NCBI RefSeq assembly: GCF_002127325.2
Contig: NC_035435.2
Location: 115,238,671 to 115,302,670 of the forward strand
Length of the DNA stretch: 64,000 bases
DNA from: Helianthus annuus
Lineage: Eukaryota; Streptophyta; Magnoliopsida; Asterales; Asteraceae
Direction of reading: 5' to 3'
Shown here: positions 11,202-21,580 of the stretch, in pieces
How positions within the stretch are numbered: the stretch's first letter is position 1
Layout: each line of letters opens with the position of its first letter
Notes under the pieces: model-generated
Told to the model about the DNA's origin: nothing
Databases searched by the model: none
Seen by the model: the letters and a program-made list of their open reading frames with translations, nothing else
Position numbers and translations under genes: made by a program

Positions 11202-11612
11202 TGTTGGTGCATACATCTGTCGACTTCGTCTTGTATCGAGTCTTGTACTAGATTGTTAGACCAGGGCACGTTGTTTGAAGAATATGTTGATTTCGCTTGA
11301 ATGAGTTGATTTCGCTTGAAATAACATTATGCAGTTTCAAGCGGAATCACAACATTACTAATTCCGCTTGAAATGCACATTGTCACTTTCAAGCGGAATC
11401 TCAAGTCTATAAATAGGTTCTCAAGCGAAATCATAGTAACAGTTGATGATTTGGATACCGAGGTGCTGCCGGTTTGTCCTGTGATTGTAATCAGTGTTAA
11501 ATCAATCAGAAAGAAGTTTAAAGTGATATTCAAGTTGTTTCGAAGTCTATTTCTCTGTTTCCGCCTTTGAAATAGATTAAAACTCCTCTGAACGACTCGT
11601 TTGGGTCACAAC
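11202..11612 (+). repeat. LTR of element C, plus orientation
   Basis: Directly follows the polypurine tract, starts TGTTGGTGCATACATC, has TATAAATA at 11408, and ends at TTGGGTCACAAC, about 11 bases short of the full LTR end inferred from the left copy. It is joined head-to-head to the next copy. Confidence 0.75.
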
Positions 11613-12004
11613 GTTCAGAGGAGTTTTAATCTATTTCAAATGCGAAAGCAGAGAAATAGACTTCGAAACAACTTGAATATCACTTTAAACTTCTTTCTGA
11701 TTGATTTAACACTGATTACAATCACAGGACAAACCGGCAGCACCTCGGTATCCAAATCATCAACTGTTACTATGATTTCGCTTGAGAACCTATTTATAGA
11801 CTTGAGATTCCGCTTGAAAGTGACAATGTGCATTTCAAGCGGAATTAGTAATGTTGTGATTCCGCTTGAAACTGCATAATGACATTTCAAGCGAAATCAA
11901 CTCATTCAAGCGAAATCAACCTATTCTTCAAACAACGTGCCCTGATCTAACAATCTAGTACAAGACTCGATACAAGACGAAGTCGACAGATGTATGCACC
12001 AACA
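11612..12004 (-). repeat. LTR of element C, minus orientation, right end
   Basis: Near-perfect complement of 11202-11600, ending GATGTATGCACCAACA. With the preceding copy it makes a palindrome of about 400-bp arms with almost no spacer. It lacks about 29 bases of its inner end. Confidence 0.75.
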
Positions 12005-12122
12005 GTTTTTATATATATTTTTAGGTATATACGTTTTCGACCCCCGGTTTTTATAATTTTTTAGGTACATACGTTTTCGACCCCACGGTCGGAAATCTCA
12101 AGCTTCGCCACCATCCACCGCC

Positions 12123-12430
12123 TCTGTGTCTGCTGGTTCTGGTTCTGGTTTTCCAACGGTGTCACCAAAATCTCTGTCTCTGACCGAAAAGCCGGTACAC
12201 CTGTAGAATGTCAATTCTATTACAACAAATCAGCCGAAAGGCTTCCTCGTTACGCGTATAAGAATTCGAACAGATTTTGCATTGCTAGTTATGGAAACAA
12301 TTGGCAATAACAATTTAGATCGATAGCAGACTCGTTAACATACATACATGATGGGTGATGTATGAATGGACTTTATATAACTTTACTATTCGGATTTGTG
12401 CTTTCCATAATCCTTTCACGCGGTGGTTTT
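12123..12430. other. MULE interior, right part, unidentified
   Basis: Begins after the right copy of atccaccgcc. A plus frame reads ASVSAGSGSGFPTVSPKSLS before a stop; I do not recognise it. It leads into the right inverted repeat of the MULE (about 12430-12589). Confidence 0.3.
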
Positions 12431-12589
12431 TTATTGGTAAAAAGACTATTATGCTTATTTCGTTGCCCACTTGACGGTAAATTCTAACGGAATAAAACCT
12501 CAGGGACAACGAATGTATTATTTTTCAGAGTACAGGGACTCAAGTTCACTCCGCTCGGAAACCACAGGAATGTAAATTGCATTTTACTC

Positions 12590-12660
<71 letters not shown>

Positions 12661-12936
12661 GTTATTATTGAACGGCCAACAAATATTATACAAGCCTGGT
12701 CACCCGGTAAAATCCATTGGCGGAAGGCCACCCACGCTCTCCGAACACAGGTAATGTTGGTGACCAGGCCCGCCCAACATTCTAGAGGCAAAACCACCGT
12801 CTGAAGGCCGACTACGGTAAAACTCCTGGCCCACCTGGAAAATATTGCAACAAGTGGGACTCCAACCCATGACCTCCACATTGGAAGACCATGTGGTGCC
12901 TTCTCCCAAACCAATTGATCTAGGGCCCATTTTAAT
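12590..12936 (-). mobile_element. SINE with (TAA)n tail
   Basis: Read on minus it starts near GGGCCCTAGATCAATTGGTT (possible A box), has GGTCATGGGTTGGAGTCC (B-box-like), a body of about 250 bp, and ends in CGTTCAATAATAACAATAAT plus a run of TAA triplets (12663-12591). The same body recurs at 26497-26910. A tRNA-like promoter, a short body and a simple-repeat tail together indicate a SINE. The MULE inserted at the end of its tail. Confidence 0.65.
12591..12663. repeat. (ATT)n microsatellite, the SINE tail
   Basis: About 24 ATT/TTA triplets in a row. It creates poly-isoleucine reading frames on both strands that are not genes. Confidence 0.9.
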
Positions 12937-12962
12937 CTATTTATTATTATTTATTTATTGTT

Positions 12963-13364
12963 TTACAAGAGTTGGAAGGTGCTTTCGGGAGCAACGATGT
13001 TGTTATATTCCGAATGTGATCTCAATAATTCTCCTTGATCGTCATCTTGAGATGAATTAGTTATTTCCATCTCAAGTTCTCTTATCAATTGGTGAATTAA
13101 TTCTTCCATTTGAAATAATTCTTCGAGAATCATATCATCCAGAAGAGATGATTGAGAGAATTCGAGGGAGAGATAGGGATTGTTTTTACTTTCGCCCATC
13201 TTAAGGTTACAGGAAAACGATGGGTCTATATAGTAGGGAATATAATTTAAAAAATAACATTTTAAATTTTCATGAGATCCGCCACATATTTGACACCACG
13301 CACCATACGAGGAGCGAAAGTAAAAATGATTAGTATCACTCATGTTTGTGTTAGAAATTACCAA
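12963..13364 (-). pseudogene. N-terminal fragment of an Athila-like gag
   Basis: 133 codons starting near MSDTNHFYF (a second Met, 7 codons into the frame). It contains CQICGGSHENLKC, a Cys/His cluster at residues ~32-44, and a long acidic helix-like stretch (LDDMILEELFQMEELIHQ). It ends QLL and then meets the SINE border. It lies about 270 bp after the primer site, the expected place for gag. The assignment is by position and style; I am not certain of the family. Confidence 0.5.
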
Positions 13365-13629
13365 CCGCCGGGATCTTACGGTTCTGTTTTCAGTATCTGA
13401 AACTTGGGCACGGGGGCGTGTTCAGTGGGCACGACCCCGTGTTCAGCTACTGTCTGACTTAAAACAGGATTGCTAGTACCAAAGATTGGGCACGGGGGCG
13501 TGTTCAGCGGGCACGGCTCTGTGCTGAGCTCTGCAGAAGCTGAAAAATTTAGAAAAATCCTAAAAAAATAGAAAAAACAAGAAAAACAATTAGGCCGTTG
13601 ATTATTAACTTTCTTAAAATCCTTGTGTC

Positions 13630-13650
13630 CCTGGCAACGACGCCAAAAAC
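13630..13650 (-). promoter_or_regulatory. Primer-binding site, Athila type
   Basis: On minus TGGCGTCGTTGCCAGGGACA follows the LTR end by a few bases (CCAAGTTT spacer). It closely resembles the GCGCCGTTGCCGGGGA primer site of Athila elements. Confidence 0.7.
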
Positions 13651-14047
13651 TTGGTGTGTGTTGGGTGTGATATATTTTTATTAATATTTTAAGCCCTTTT
13701 TAACACCTTAGTCAAGTTTTAAATTTATAAAACACGATATTCTACTAACACTGAACACACACATGGGCAAGTGCACCCATCGTGAGCGTAGTATAGCATT
13801 GGTAAGATACCGAGGTCGTCCAAGGACACAAGAGCTTTTAATACCGGTTTATCCTCAACGTCTAATCAAATCAAAATTTTTTAGAAAAGGTTTTAAACAA
13901 GAAAATAAAAACTAAAATGCTGAAAAATAAAAATAAAAGAAAAACAGATAGACAAGATGAATCACTTGGATCTGACTTGCCTTTAATGTAACCTTTGATG
14001 ATTTCCTCACTTTTGCACTTTTTAAGAGATTATCTTAGTTATTGTAG

Positions 14048-14250
14048 TAGGCCCCTCTTTTGAAGGTAACGTTACCCTCAACCCAGTGGTTTGAGTCAGC
14101 AAGGATACAATCCCAAAGGGCCAAAATATTGAAAGATAATTAATTAAGTTATTAATGCATAAAGTGGGAGGCCCCTCTTTTGAAGGCGACGTTACCATCG
14201 GCTAAGTGGTTTGAGTCAGCAGGGATACAATCCCAAGTAGTCGGGTTAAT
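14048..14250. repeat. Tandem pair of ~115-bp units in the Athila-like LTR
   Basis: Both units read 'aggcccctcttttgaagg..acgttacc', then 'gtggtttgagtcagca.ggatacaatccca'. They differ at several positions. Confidence 0.7.
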
Positions 14251-15214
14251 GTATTAATAGTAGTTTACATATGAGGGGATCAAGCCATTCGCACCCCCGC
14301 CATCCAATACCAGTGGGTATTGATGGAGGTCCTAGTAAGCTTGACCCAGGTCCTTGCAGGCTCTATACACTGAACAAGGCAAGAACCTTACTAAATCATT
14401 CCCTTAACCCCCGACCAGGTAGGCAACATATCTCTATATAGACCGTAGAGATATGAATGGTGAAAATCTTTTACTTTATATAGACAATAAAGTAATGACA
14501 AGACACCATAGACAAATGATGTCACACCCCCAAAATCCACATGCGGAGTATCACCGCTAGAAGGCGTGACTGACCAGGATCAAGCCACCAATCATATTGA
14601 ACATAGCGTGTAAATAGTTATAAAACCCAAACACAATATAATTGGTGTCCAAACAAAACATAGTTTAAGTTATAAGCGGAAACATAATGTTTAAAACCAA
14701 AGTATAAGTTCAAAATGTAATAAATGTTTAACATGGGATAAGACTATCCATGTCCCACAACGTCCACGCCTCTTCGTGCAAGCTCCTGAAATACCTAACG
14801 ACCTGCAAGGCATGTAACAATGAGTCAACAACAAAGTTGAGCGAGTTCACAGTTGGTTGTTTAGTTTTACCAGTTTGTTTTGTAATCATAAGTTGTTTCG
14901 TAAACCACAAGTTAACCAGTACCTTTGTTTCCCAAACCATAACCATAATCAGTGGGGGGCTTCCCCTGTGAACCACTAGACCATACCATATCGACTACTA
15001 ACGAAATATAAGTTGTGCCCTACATCAGTGTCTATCATCACTGACAGTTTGCCATAGTCCATTAGTACACGCCCGTTCGAACGACACGGTGTGAGGTTTG
15101 TTAAACCTAATAGCGCTATTAACTAATAACCCGCTCGCCATCGGCCTCGGCGATTAAGTCGATATAAAGAGGAGGGACTTCATGATAGAGTTTTGTCTAG
15201 TAAGTTAAGGTTGT

Positions 15215-15330
15215 TGTCCTACCCAAGGAGGACGAACGTACGTAGTTCTACCCAAGGAGAATACGCAGGATTTATAGTGGCATCCTACCCAAGGAGGATG
15301 GCCGTACATATCCTACCCAAGGAGGATATG
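15215..15330. repeat. Short tandem words 'ctacccaaggagga' in element F
   Basis: Four spaced copies of cctacccaaggagga or tctacccaaggagaa occur within about 110 bp. They are typical of low-complexity LTR sequence; no function is evident. Confidence 0.7.
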
Positions 15331-15679
15331 TAGGTTCCATTTCAGTTTATTAACCCATTCCCAACCATTGGGAATCCCATGCCTTGTAGAAAGTGTGAAC
15401 TCACCTCGGTTGATTAATTACTTGATTCCAATTAATCAGTCAAAGCCTACGGTATGCACGTATTCACAGTCAGTTTATATTCACCAAGTTCGACTAACAG
15501 TCAAGATCATCACGTACATGCAAGTAAACAACTAACACATAACATTTATCAGTTATACAAGCTCATGCAACCATGCTTTGCAATTACCAGTTACTTGTAC
15601 TATTCTTATCAGTTAACATAGTCTTCACTAACCTAGTTAATTACTAACAGAGTTAACCAAGTTACTGTGCTTGATTTAT

Positions 15680-15812
15680 AGTTGACGAAACATACTTGTT
15701 TCGTCGTGAACTCCTTCGACGAAACCCCCTGGTTTCGTCGTGCATCCTTTCGACGAAACGCACCCGTTTCGTCGTGATTACCCTCCGGCGAATCGCACCC
15801 GTTTCGTCCATT
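15680..15812. repeat. Array of short imperfect palindromes (GACGAAAC...GTTTCGTC)
   Basis: Four successive units each pair cgacgaaac with gtttcgtcg across a 5-7 base loop. Three follow at about 35-bp spacing, and related words recur in the other part of the LTR (25320-25410). Each can fold as a small hairpin. Confidence 0.7.
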
Positions 15813-16077
15813 TGGCCAGTTACGTCGTGACAGCAGTTACACACAGAAACCCTAATCATTCTGAACAACCGTTTTACACTAACCTCGAACAACCAGTTAT
15901 CATACAACGCGGTAATCATTGATAATCACATATGTAACCTGTACTCTATGCATGACAGTTTGCTAAACAGGCATACAATCTACACAATCATTACATACGT
16001 ATACGATTGATAATCATTTAAATCTGTTGGTTCTCTATTACAAAGAATCATTAAATGGTTATGATCTAAATGGTATG

Positions 16078-16986
16078 TGTTTTGGTCAAAAATTACCTTA
16101 GTAATTAAGTGATCAAATTAGTTTGGTGAGGTAGTGTGCTAAGAGAATGTGTTCAAAAATATATTAATTGAGTTATTTGCAAAAACAGTTTCAGGATACG
16201 GCTCAGGATATCGAGCTGTATCTATGATCAGACAATGAGCAAAAAGTAAAGGGGTGACACGAGATGTACGAGGAAAGCCCTTGATCAATCTAGATCGCCG
16301 GCATAAAACCTCGGGAGCTGACAATCGCAGCTGCCTTGTTCTTCTATTACTTCAAACGTCAGGATACAATGCAGGATATTGATCGGATCGCTAAGTGTTA
16401 CAATGAGATTTGAGTACAAGTGTTTGTGTGTAGTGGTTGCTAGTAGCTAGAGAGCAAAGAGTGTGAGTGAAAGTGTGTGAAAAGTTGTGTCTACCTATGA
16501 TCCGATCACCCCTTTATATAGTTACAAAAAACAAACTAACTCTCCTATTATTCCGGGATGCTGGGAATATTCCATTCTGAACGTTGGGGGACTCTTTCTA
16601 CTTGTTTTCCACGTGCTTATTGACTACAAAACCGGGTCTTCAGCTCATATAACCGTTACAATGTCAATAACATTGACCAACATCCGATATTCTCGCGGAA
16701 TATGCCTTTCTGACCGTTACAAGACCCATTCTTCCACCATCAACGTCCATTTTTCAACCACCTTGAGCGAATCTTCAGGTAGATCAAGTCTTTTAACGTT
16801 GGTACCTTGCAACCAACGTTTTACAAGCCAATCGTTAGTAATAGTCAGGATACTGCCTCAGGATATTACCAATATCCTGGCCCGGTATCCTGATCCGGTA
16901 TCCTGATCTGGTATCCTGATCATATACAACTAATAAAAAATCAAGATACAAAATCAGGATATGGGCTCAGAATTTCACCCATAACA
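16078..16986 (-). repeat. 3' LTR of element E (909 bp)
   Basis: On minus it starts TGTTATGGGTGAAATTC and ends GACCAAAACA. It differs from the other copy at six places that I could see. It is rich in TATCCTG/CAGGATA words, with at least six between 16850 and 16925. Confidence 0.9.
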
Positions 16987-17006
16987 ATTGTCCCCAAAAA
17001 TATAAC
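16987..17006 (-). promoter_or_regulatory. Polypurine tract of element E
   Basis: On minus TATATTTTTGGGGACAAT directly precedes the LTR start TGTTATGGG, as in B. Confidence 0.75.
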
Positions 17007-17152
17007 TGTTGGATATCATGATTCCAACGGATATATTTTTTAGTCATTCCAACATGTCTTGTAAGGATATCTGTTTTAAATATTCCTGCATAGATTTGGT
17101 TATTTCAGAATACTATCATGTAATGAAATTAGAATTACTCCCTTTTACGCAG

Positions 17153-17340
17153 ATTCCATCAAGGACCCTGCTACTTTTGATCTAGAGGAGCTTGACAACT
17201 TTTCTAAGCCTGCCTTGGTGAAAAAGGAGCCATATGTTGCCATCAGCTCTAAGCCCTCTGCTGCTGCTGCCGAAGGTTTCTCTTATGGTGACCTTGGCTT
17301 CATGGAATCCATCGAGCCCATGATCTCCTTCCCTAATAAG
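17153..17340 (+). pseudogene. Single surviving exon of the antisense ORF in element E
   Basis: An open 188-bp exon on plus, antisense to gag-pol, is bounded by a good acceptor (ccttttacgcag) and donor (AATAAG|gtaagtatcc). It encodes TFDLEELDNFSKPALVKKEP and ends EPMISFPNK. Position, length type (2 bases, then whole codons) and end phase match exon 3 of element B, whose FQLDELDSYSSLAPVKQE segment is clearly related. Exons 1, 2 and 4 are missing. So the antisense gene is not translated intact here, but its splice sites are still recognisable. Confidence 0.65.
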
Positions 17341-18718
17341 GTAAGTATCCAGATCCTGGATCCTGTACACATATACTGAACCTGTATCCTGGTTAGTTTG
17401 TCTTTAATGATACCTGTATTTTGTAGGGTCTAAATCATCTGATCATCCTGCACTTAGAACAATTTTAATTTCCTGCAAGTAGAATAGTTTGACAATTGAA
17501 CGTGGAGGGACCCTGTGTTTTCAGGATGAAGCCTTCAACTGTTTATGTAAATATGCTTTAAAAACTTAATTGTGTTCTTGGTGAATGGGTCTCTTTTTGA
17601 GAGGAAACCAAGAATACAATCTTTTGGACTAATAATAAACTGACCTTTTAGTCTTATTTATTAAGTTTTTATTTTGAAAGGTATGTTTTGAATATCCTGA
17701 TCAAATATCCTAGTCAGGATACTGATGAAATGTCTCCTAAATGTTAGACAAAACTTGGTTGAATATGACTTTTTAGAAAACTTAGATCATTTAGATAAGG
17801 TTTTCGAGACTTGAAGAATAATAAATCATACCAAAAACACTTAGGCAATAATTTCCAACCTCAACCTTTGAATCCTTTGCAATGTCCCCGGCATGGATGT
17901 CCCCTGTCTGTGCAGGATATTGCATCAGTGCATGACATACTTGAATATTTCTTCACTTAGTGATTAAACTTCGTAGCTTCTTATCCACAAAGAACGTGTG
18001 TAATCACAGGTTGTCATATCTTTGTAATCTTGTTAAAAACTTTAGTTTTACTGGGGATAAACCCTTACTTTACTGGGAATAAACCCTTAGTATCTTGGGG
18101 AAAATCCCAAATTTTCGTGCGCTACAGGCGGGGATGTGGAAACCCCAAAACTTAGAAAGGTGAAAACCTTTAAACCTTAGAAGAGTGTAAAAACACTCTT
18201 GTTTTCGTGCGCTACAGGCGGGAGTGTATAAACTCCAAGACTTAGAAAGATGAAAACCTTTAAACCTTAGAGAGTATGAAAATACCCTTTCGCGAGAGAG
18301 GGTGATCAATCCTCATATACCTTAAGGATCCAGGGTATAGCCAACAGTAACGAAATTGTCAGCCACTTTTACATGAACTGGTCCCGCCACCTTGAACTAT
18401 CCCTGGATAACTTGCGCTCCAGGCGGGGTGTTTAAACCCAATTCGTGAGAAAGGTGAATACCTTTAAACCTGTGAAGGGATCAGGATCCCTTGAACATGA
18501 GAGAGGGGGCCAATCCTCTAATCTTTCGAAGTATCCTGAGTGTGTATCCTAGAGCTATATCCCGAAGCATATTCTGCAAAACAACCTTAAACTAAGGTGG
18601 GTGTTAGCTTGGCTAACACCCCTCCGATGCTTAAGTTAGTATTGGGTTCAAATAAAATAAATTATATTTAAAAGAGACGGAATTCATACCAGTTTGAGTT
18701 AGAAATTAAATTCTAAAC
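17341..18718 (-). repeat. Post-integrase spacer of element E with ~100-bp tandem units
   Basis: No coding sequence seen. From about 18050 to 18520 at least three units carry 'gtgcgctacaggcggg..tgt..aaac', then 'ttagaaaggtgaaaacctttaaaccttag'. A related block is at 62080-62520 in element H, and a different short repeat occupies the same place in element G. Confidence 0.7.
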
Positions 18719-21574
18719 TCACTTGAAATAGGCTTTGAGATGTATAGCATTCCAGGATCTTGGTAGTATATCCCCCTCCATATTCTTAAGCTGATATGCT
18801 CCTTTTCCGGATATCCTCTGTTGATATGCTGCCATCCTTAGCTTTGCTGCGTCCCTTGTTCCATCCACAGTATCTAATTCTTGACATAAGGCTTCAAGAT
18901 TCTGTTCAGGATCCTGTAGGATAGATCTTGCAGTAGGTATCGCCATTTCTGTTGGAATCATTACTTCTGCTCCAAATACCAAGGAAAATGGGGTTTGGCC
19001 TGTCGCATTCTTTACCGTTGTCCTATCACCCCACAAAACAAAGGGTAATTCTTGTGCCCATCTTCCTTTTTTGGCTCCAAGTCTCTTCTTTAAGTTATTG
19101 ACAATTATCTTGTTTGAGGATTCTGCTTGTCCATTCGCTTGAGGATGTACTGGAGTAGATGTTATCATTTTGATCCCCCAACTCTTGCAGAAATCAGTGG
19201 TCCTCTTGCTTATAAACTGGGACCCATTATCACAAATGATTTCAGCTGGTACTCCAAACCTGGTCAGGATATTCCTTTTTATGAAGGATACTACTTCTTG
19301 GTCTCTAACTTGGACAAATGCTTCAGCTTCAACCCACTTAGAGAGATAATCCGTCATTGCTAGCATAAAGACTTTTCCTCCCGGAGCTTTTGGTAACTTC
19401 CCTACTATATCCATCCCCCATTTCATGAACGGCCAAGGGGACGCTACAGGATATAGTGGTTCAGCTGGTTGATGTAGTATGTTACTATGCCTTTGACATG
19501 CATCACACCTTCGAGCATATTCTGCAGCATCTTTCCTCATCGTTGGCCAATAATATCCTGTCCTTAATACTTTGGAGAATAATGACCTACCCCAGTGTGG
19601 TTACCACAATCCCCTTCATGTATATCCTGAAGTACTTCTTTGGCTTCAGGACCCTCCAAGCACCTCAAATACGGTCCTGCAAGAGATTTCTTATATAAAA
19701 CATTGTTTATAATAGTGAATCGTGATACCTTCATCCTAAATGCCTTAGGATTTTCATCTCCGGGGATATGTCCTTCCTTGAGATATCTCATGATTGGAGT
19801 CATCCAGGATTTAGGATCCTTTTCAGGATACTCTGCCCCAGGATCCTGAATACCTGCTACTTCTTTATCCTGAGGATTCGTTGCAGGATACAAGATATGT
19901 AATATTGGTATTTGGGTCCCGTCTAGTATCCTGATCGATGATCCCAGGTTTGCTAAGGCATCTGCTTCAGCATTATCCTCCCTTGGTACCTGTTCAAGTG
20001 TAAAAACATCGAAATATCATGCTAATTTTTTGAGAATATCGAGGTATTCGATTAATTTCTCACCCTTGACTGGATAGGATCCATTCAAATGATTAGTAAT
20101 TAACAAAGATTCAACATATACTTGCAAATTCTTGATACTCATATTCTTAGCCAATTCTAATCCTGCAATTAAAGCCTCATACTCTGCTTCATTATTAGTA
20201 GCAGAAAATTTACATTTAATAGCCTGGGGTAATATGTCCCCGTGTGGCGATTTTAGTAGTATACCCAAACCTACACCTCTTACATTAGATGCACCATCAG
20301 TATATAGTGTCCAAGATTCTATATTTTCTCTGAGTTGTTGCACTTCTAGGTCTACTTCATTTTGAATATCACTGCTGAAATCAGCCACAAAGTCTGCTAG
20401 AGCCTGAGACTTTATAGCATTTCTAGGTTCATATATTAGATCATAGGCACTTAATTTTACTGACCACTTAGCCATTCTACCCGACATCTCAGGTTTCCTA
20501 AGCACATTCTTAACAGGATAATTAGTTTTAACATGAATCCTACGTGTCTCAAAATAATGTCTAAGCTTAGTTGATGCCATAACTAGGGCTAATATCATTT
20601 TTTCTAGATGAGAATATCTAGTTTCAGCATCTAATAAACTTTTACTAACGTAATAGACAGGATACTGCTGACCTTCATGATCCTTTGCAAGGACAACACT
20701 TATTGCATTCCCTGATACTGCGAGATATAGGGATAATGGTTCACCATCCTCAGGCTTCGTTAATAGAGGTGCGGTTGAAAGATATCTCTTTAATTCCTAT
20801 AGGGCTGCTTCATGCTTTTCTCCCCACTCGAACCTCTTATTCTTCTTCAGGATATCGTAGAATTCCTTGCATTTTTCCGAGGATCTTGATATAAATCTGT
20901 TTAATGCTGCTACTCGCCCTGTTAATCTTTGAACATCTTTCATATTTGAAGGTGACTTGATATCCAAGATAGCTTAATCTGCTCCAGGCTTGCTTCTATC
21001 CCCCTTTTAGTCACCATGTATCCTAAAAACTTTCCTGCCCCCCTCCAAAATGGCACTTGGCAGGATTTAGTTTCATATTATACAGGATATCAAATGCTTC
21101 TTTAATATACTGGAGATGATCCTCAGCCTTCTTGGATTTGACTACCATATCGTCAATGTACACCTCCATGGTGTCCCCCAGTTTGTCTTTGAACATCATG
21201 TTTACCAATCTCTGGTATGTTGCACCTGCATTTTTCAAACCGAAAGGCATAGCAGTATAACAAAAAATACCTGTTGGTGTCATGAAGGCAGTATCCTCTT
21301 GGTCCGAAGGCTCCATTTGAATCTGCAGAAATCCTGAGGATGCATCCATGAAGGTTAACATCTCTTGCCCGGCAGTAGCATCTACCATATCCTCATGCTT
21401 CCATGCAAATGTTGACATCCTGCACTTCAAAAAGTTAGTTAACTGTTCTTCAATATCCTGAGGGATATTGGTTCCTACGAGCATCGAGATATCAGGATTA
21501 TCCTCATCCAGGATAATTTTCTTCATATCCTGCTCTGAAGCTTCCATGATATCCTGGGCCCGCATCTTTAATTG
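18719..21574 (-). pseudogene. Element E pol remnant (RT, RNase H, integrase)
   Basis: The frame restarts right after the conserved UAG. RT is at 21565-21023, with FMDASSGF and VYIDDMVVKSK (YIDD catalytic box). About 110 residues are missing between TFAWKHEDM and VDATAG, removing the fingers region. RNase H is at 20598-20017 (LYTDGASNVRGVG). The integrase region is in two frames (19893-19564 and 19540-18719). It has the CDACQ zinc-finger end, MDIVGK, CDNGSQF and AESSNK (D, D, E), then a ~45-residue deletion before GKGAYQLKNMEGD. Several frameshifts separate the pieces. The product cannot be an active polymerase. Confidence 0.85.
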
Positions 21575-21580
21575 CTATGC
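21569..21580 (-). promoter_or_regulatory. Putative leaky stop (UAG CAA UUA) between protease and RT, element E
   Basis: On minus GCA TAG CAA TTA AAG lies in the same frame as the ORF before (…TKPSVA) and after (QLKMRAQ…). The UAG-CAR-YYA context is the known tobamovirus-type read-through context. The same hexamer follows the stop in G and H. Confidence 0.65.

Larger units (their letters stand above)
8614..12004. mobile_element. Element C: rearranged Copia-type element with inverted LTR copies
   Basis: The order is LTR (minus, 8614-8987), internal DNA (plus, 8988-11201), LTR (plus, 11202-11612), LTR (minus, 11612-12004). The five bases gtttt flank the whole block (8609-8613 and 12005-12009), so it appears to have inserted as one unit. 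The internal part has a short gag remnant and several gggggag tracts but no pol. The copies are highly similar, so the event is not ancient. Element C splits the MITE that lies in the MULE. Confidence 0.7.
8536..12112. mobile_element. Small MITE-like element (about 180 bp net), split by element C
   Basis: The ten bases atccaccgcc occur immediately left (8526-8535) and right (12113-12122). The ends, AGGGGCATAG and the complement of CTTCGCCACC, are weak inverted repeats. Its body has 'tatacgttttcgaccccc', a phrase I recognise from a common plant intergenic repeat. The target duplication could be 8-10 bp, which would suit hAT or Mutator. It is split near 8609-8614/12005 by element C. Confidence 0.6.
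8035..12589. mobile_element. Mutator-like (MULE) element with 9-bp TSD, disrupted by nested insertions
   Basis: Left end GAGTAAAATGCAATTTAC and right end GTAAATTGCATTTTACTC are inverted repeats. Similarity continues in degenerate form ('ggtccctg/gagtcc...') for about 150 bp. The ends are flanked by a perfect 9-bp duplication, tatttatta (8026-8034 and 12590-12598), the hallmark size for Mutator elements. Without the nested insertions the element is about 970 bp, so it is non-autonomous. The interior (8280-8480 and 12123-12310) is GC-richer and could be captured sequence; I see no transposase. Confidence 0.75.

Noticed and set aside
12546..12914. Frames with long poly-isoleucine on both strands
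   Set aside because: They are translations of the (ATT)n SINE tail.
15662..15922. Frames on both strands over the GACGAAAC palindromes
   Set aside because: Mirror-image frames arise from the palindromic repeats.
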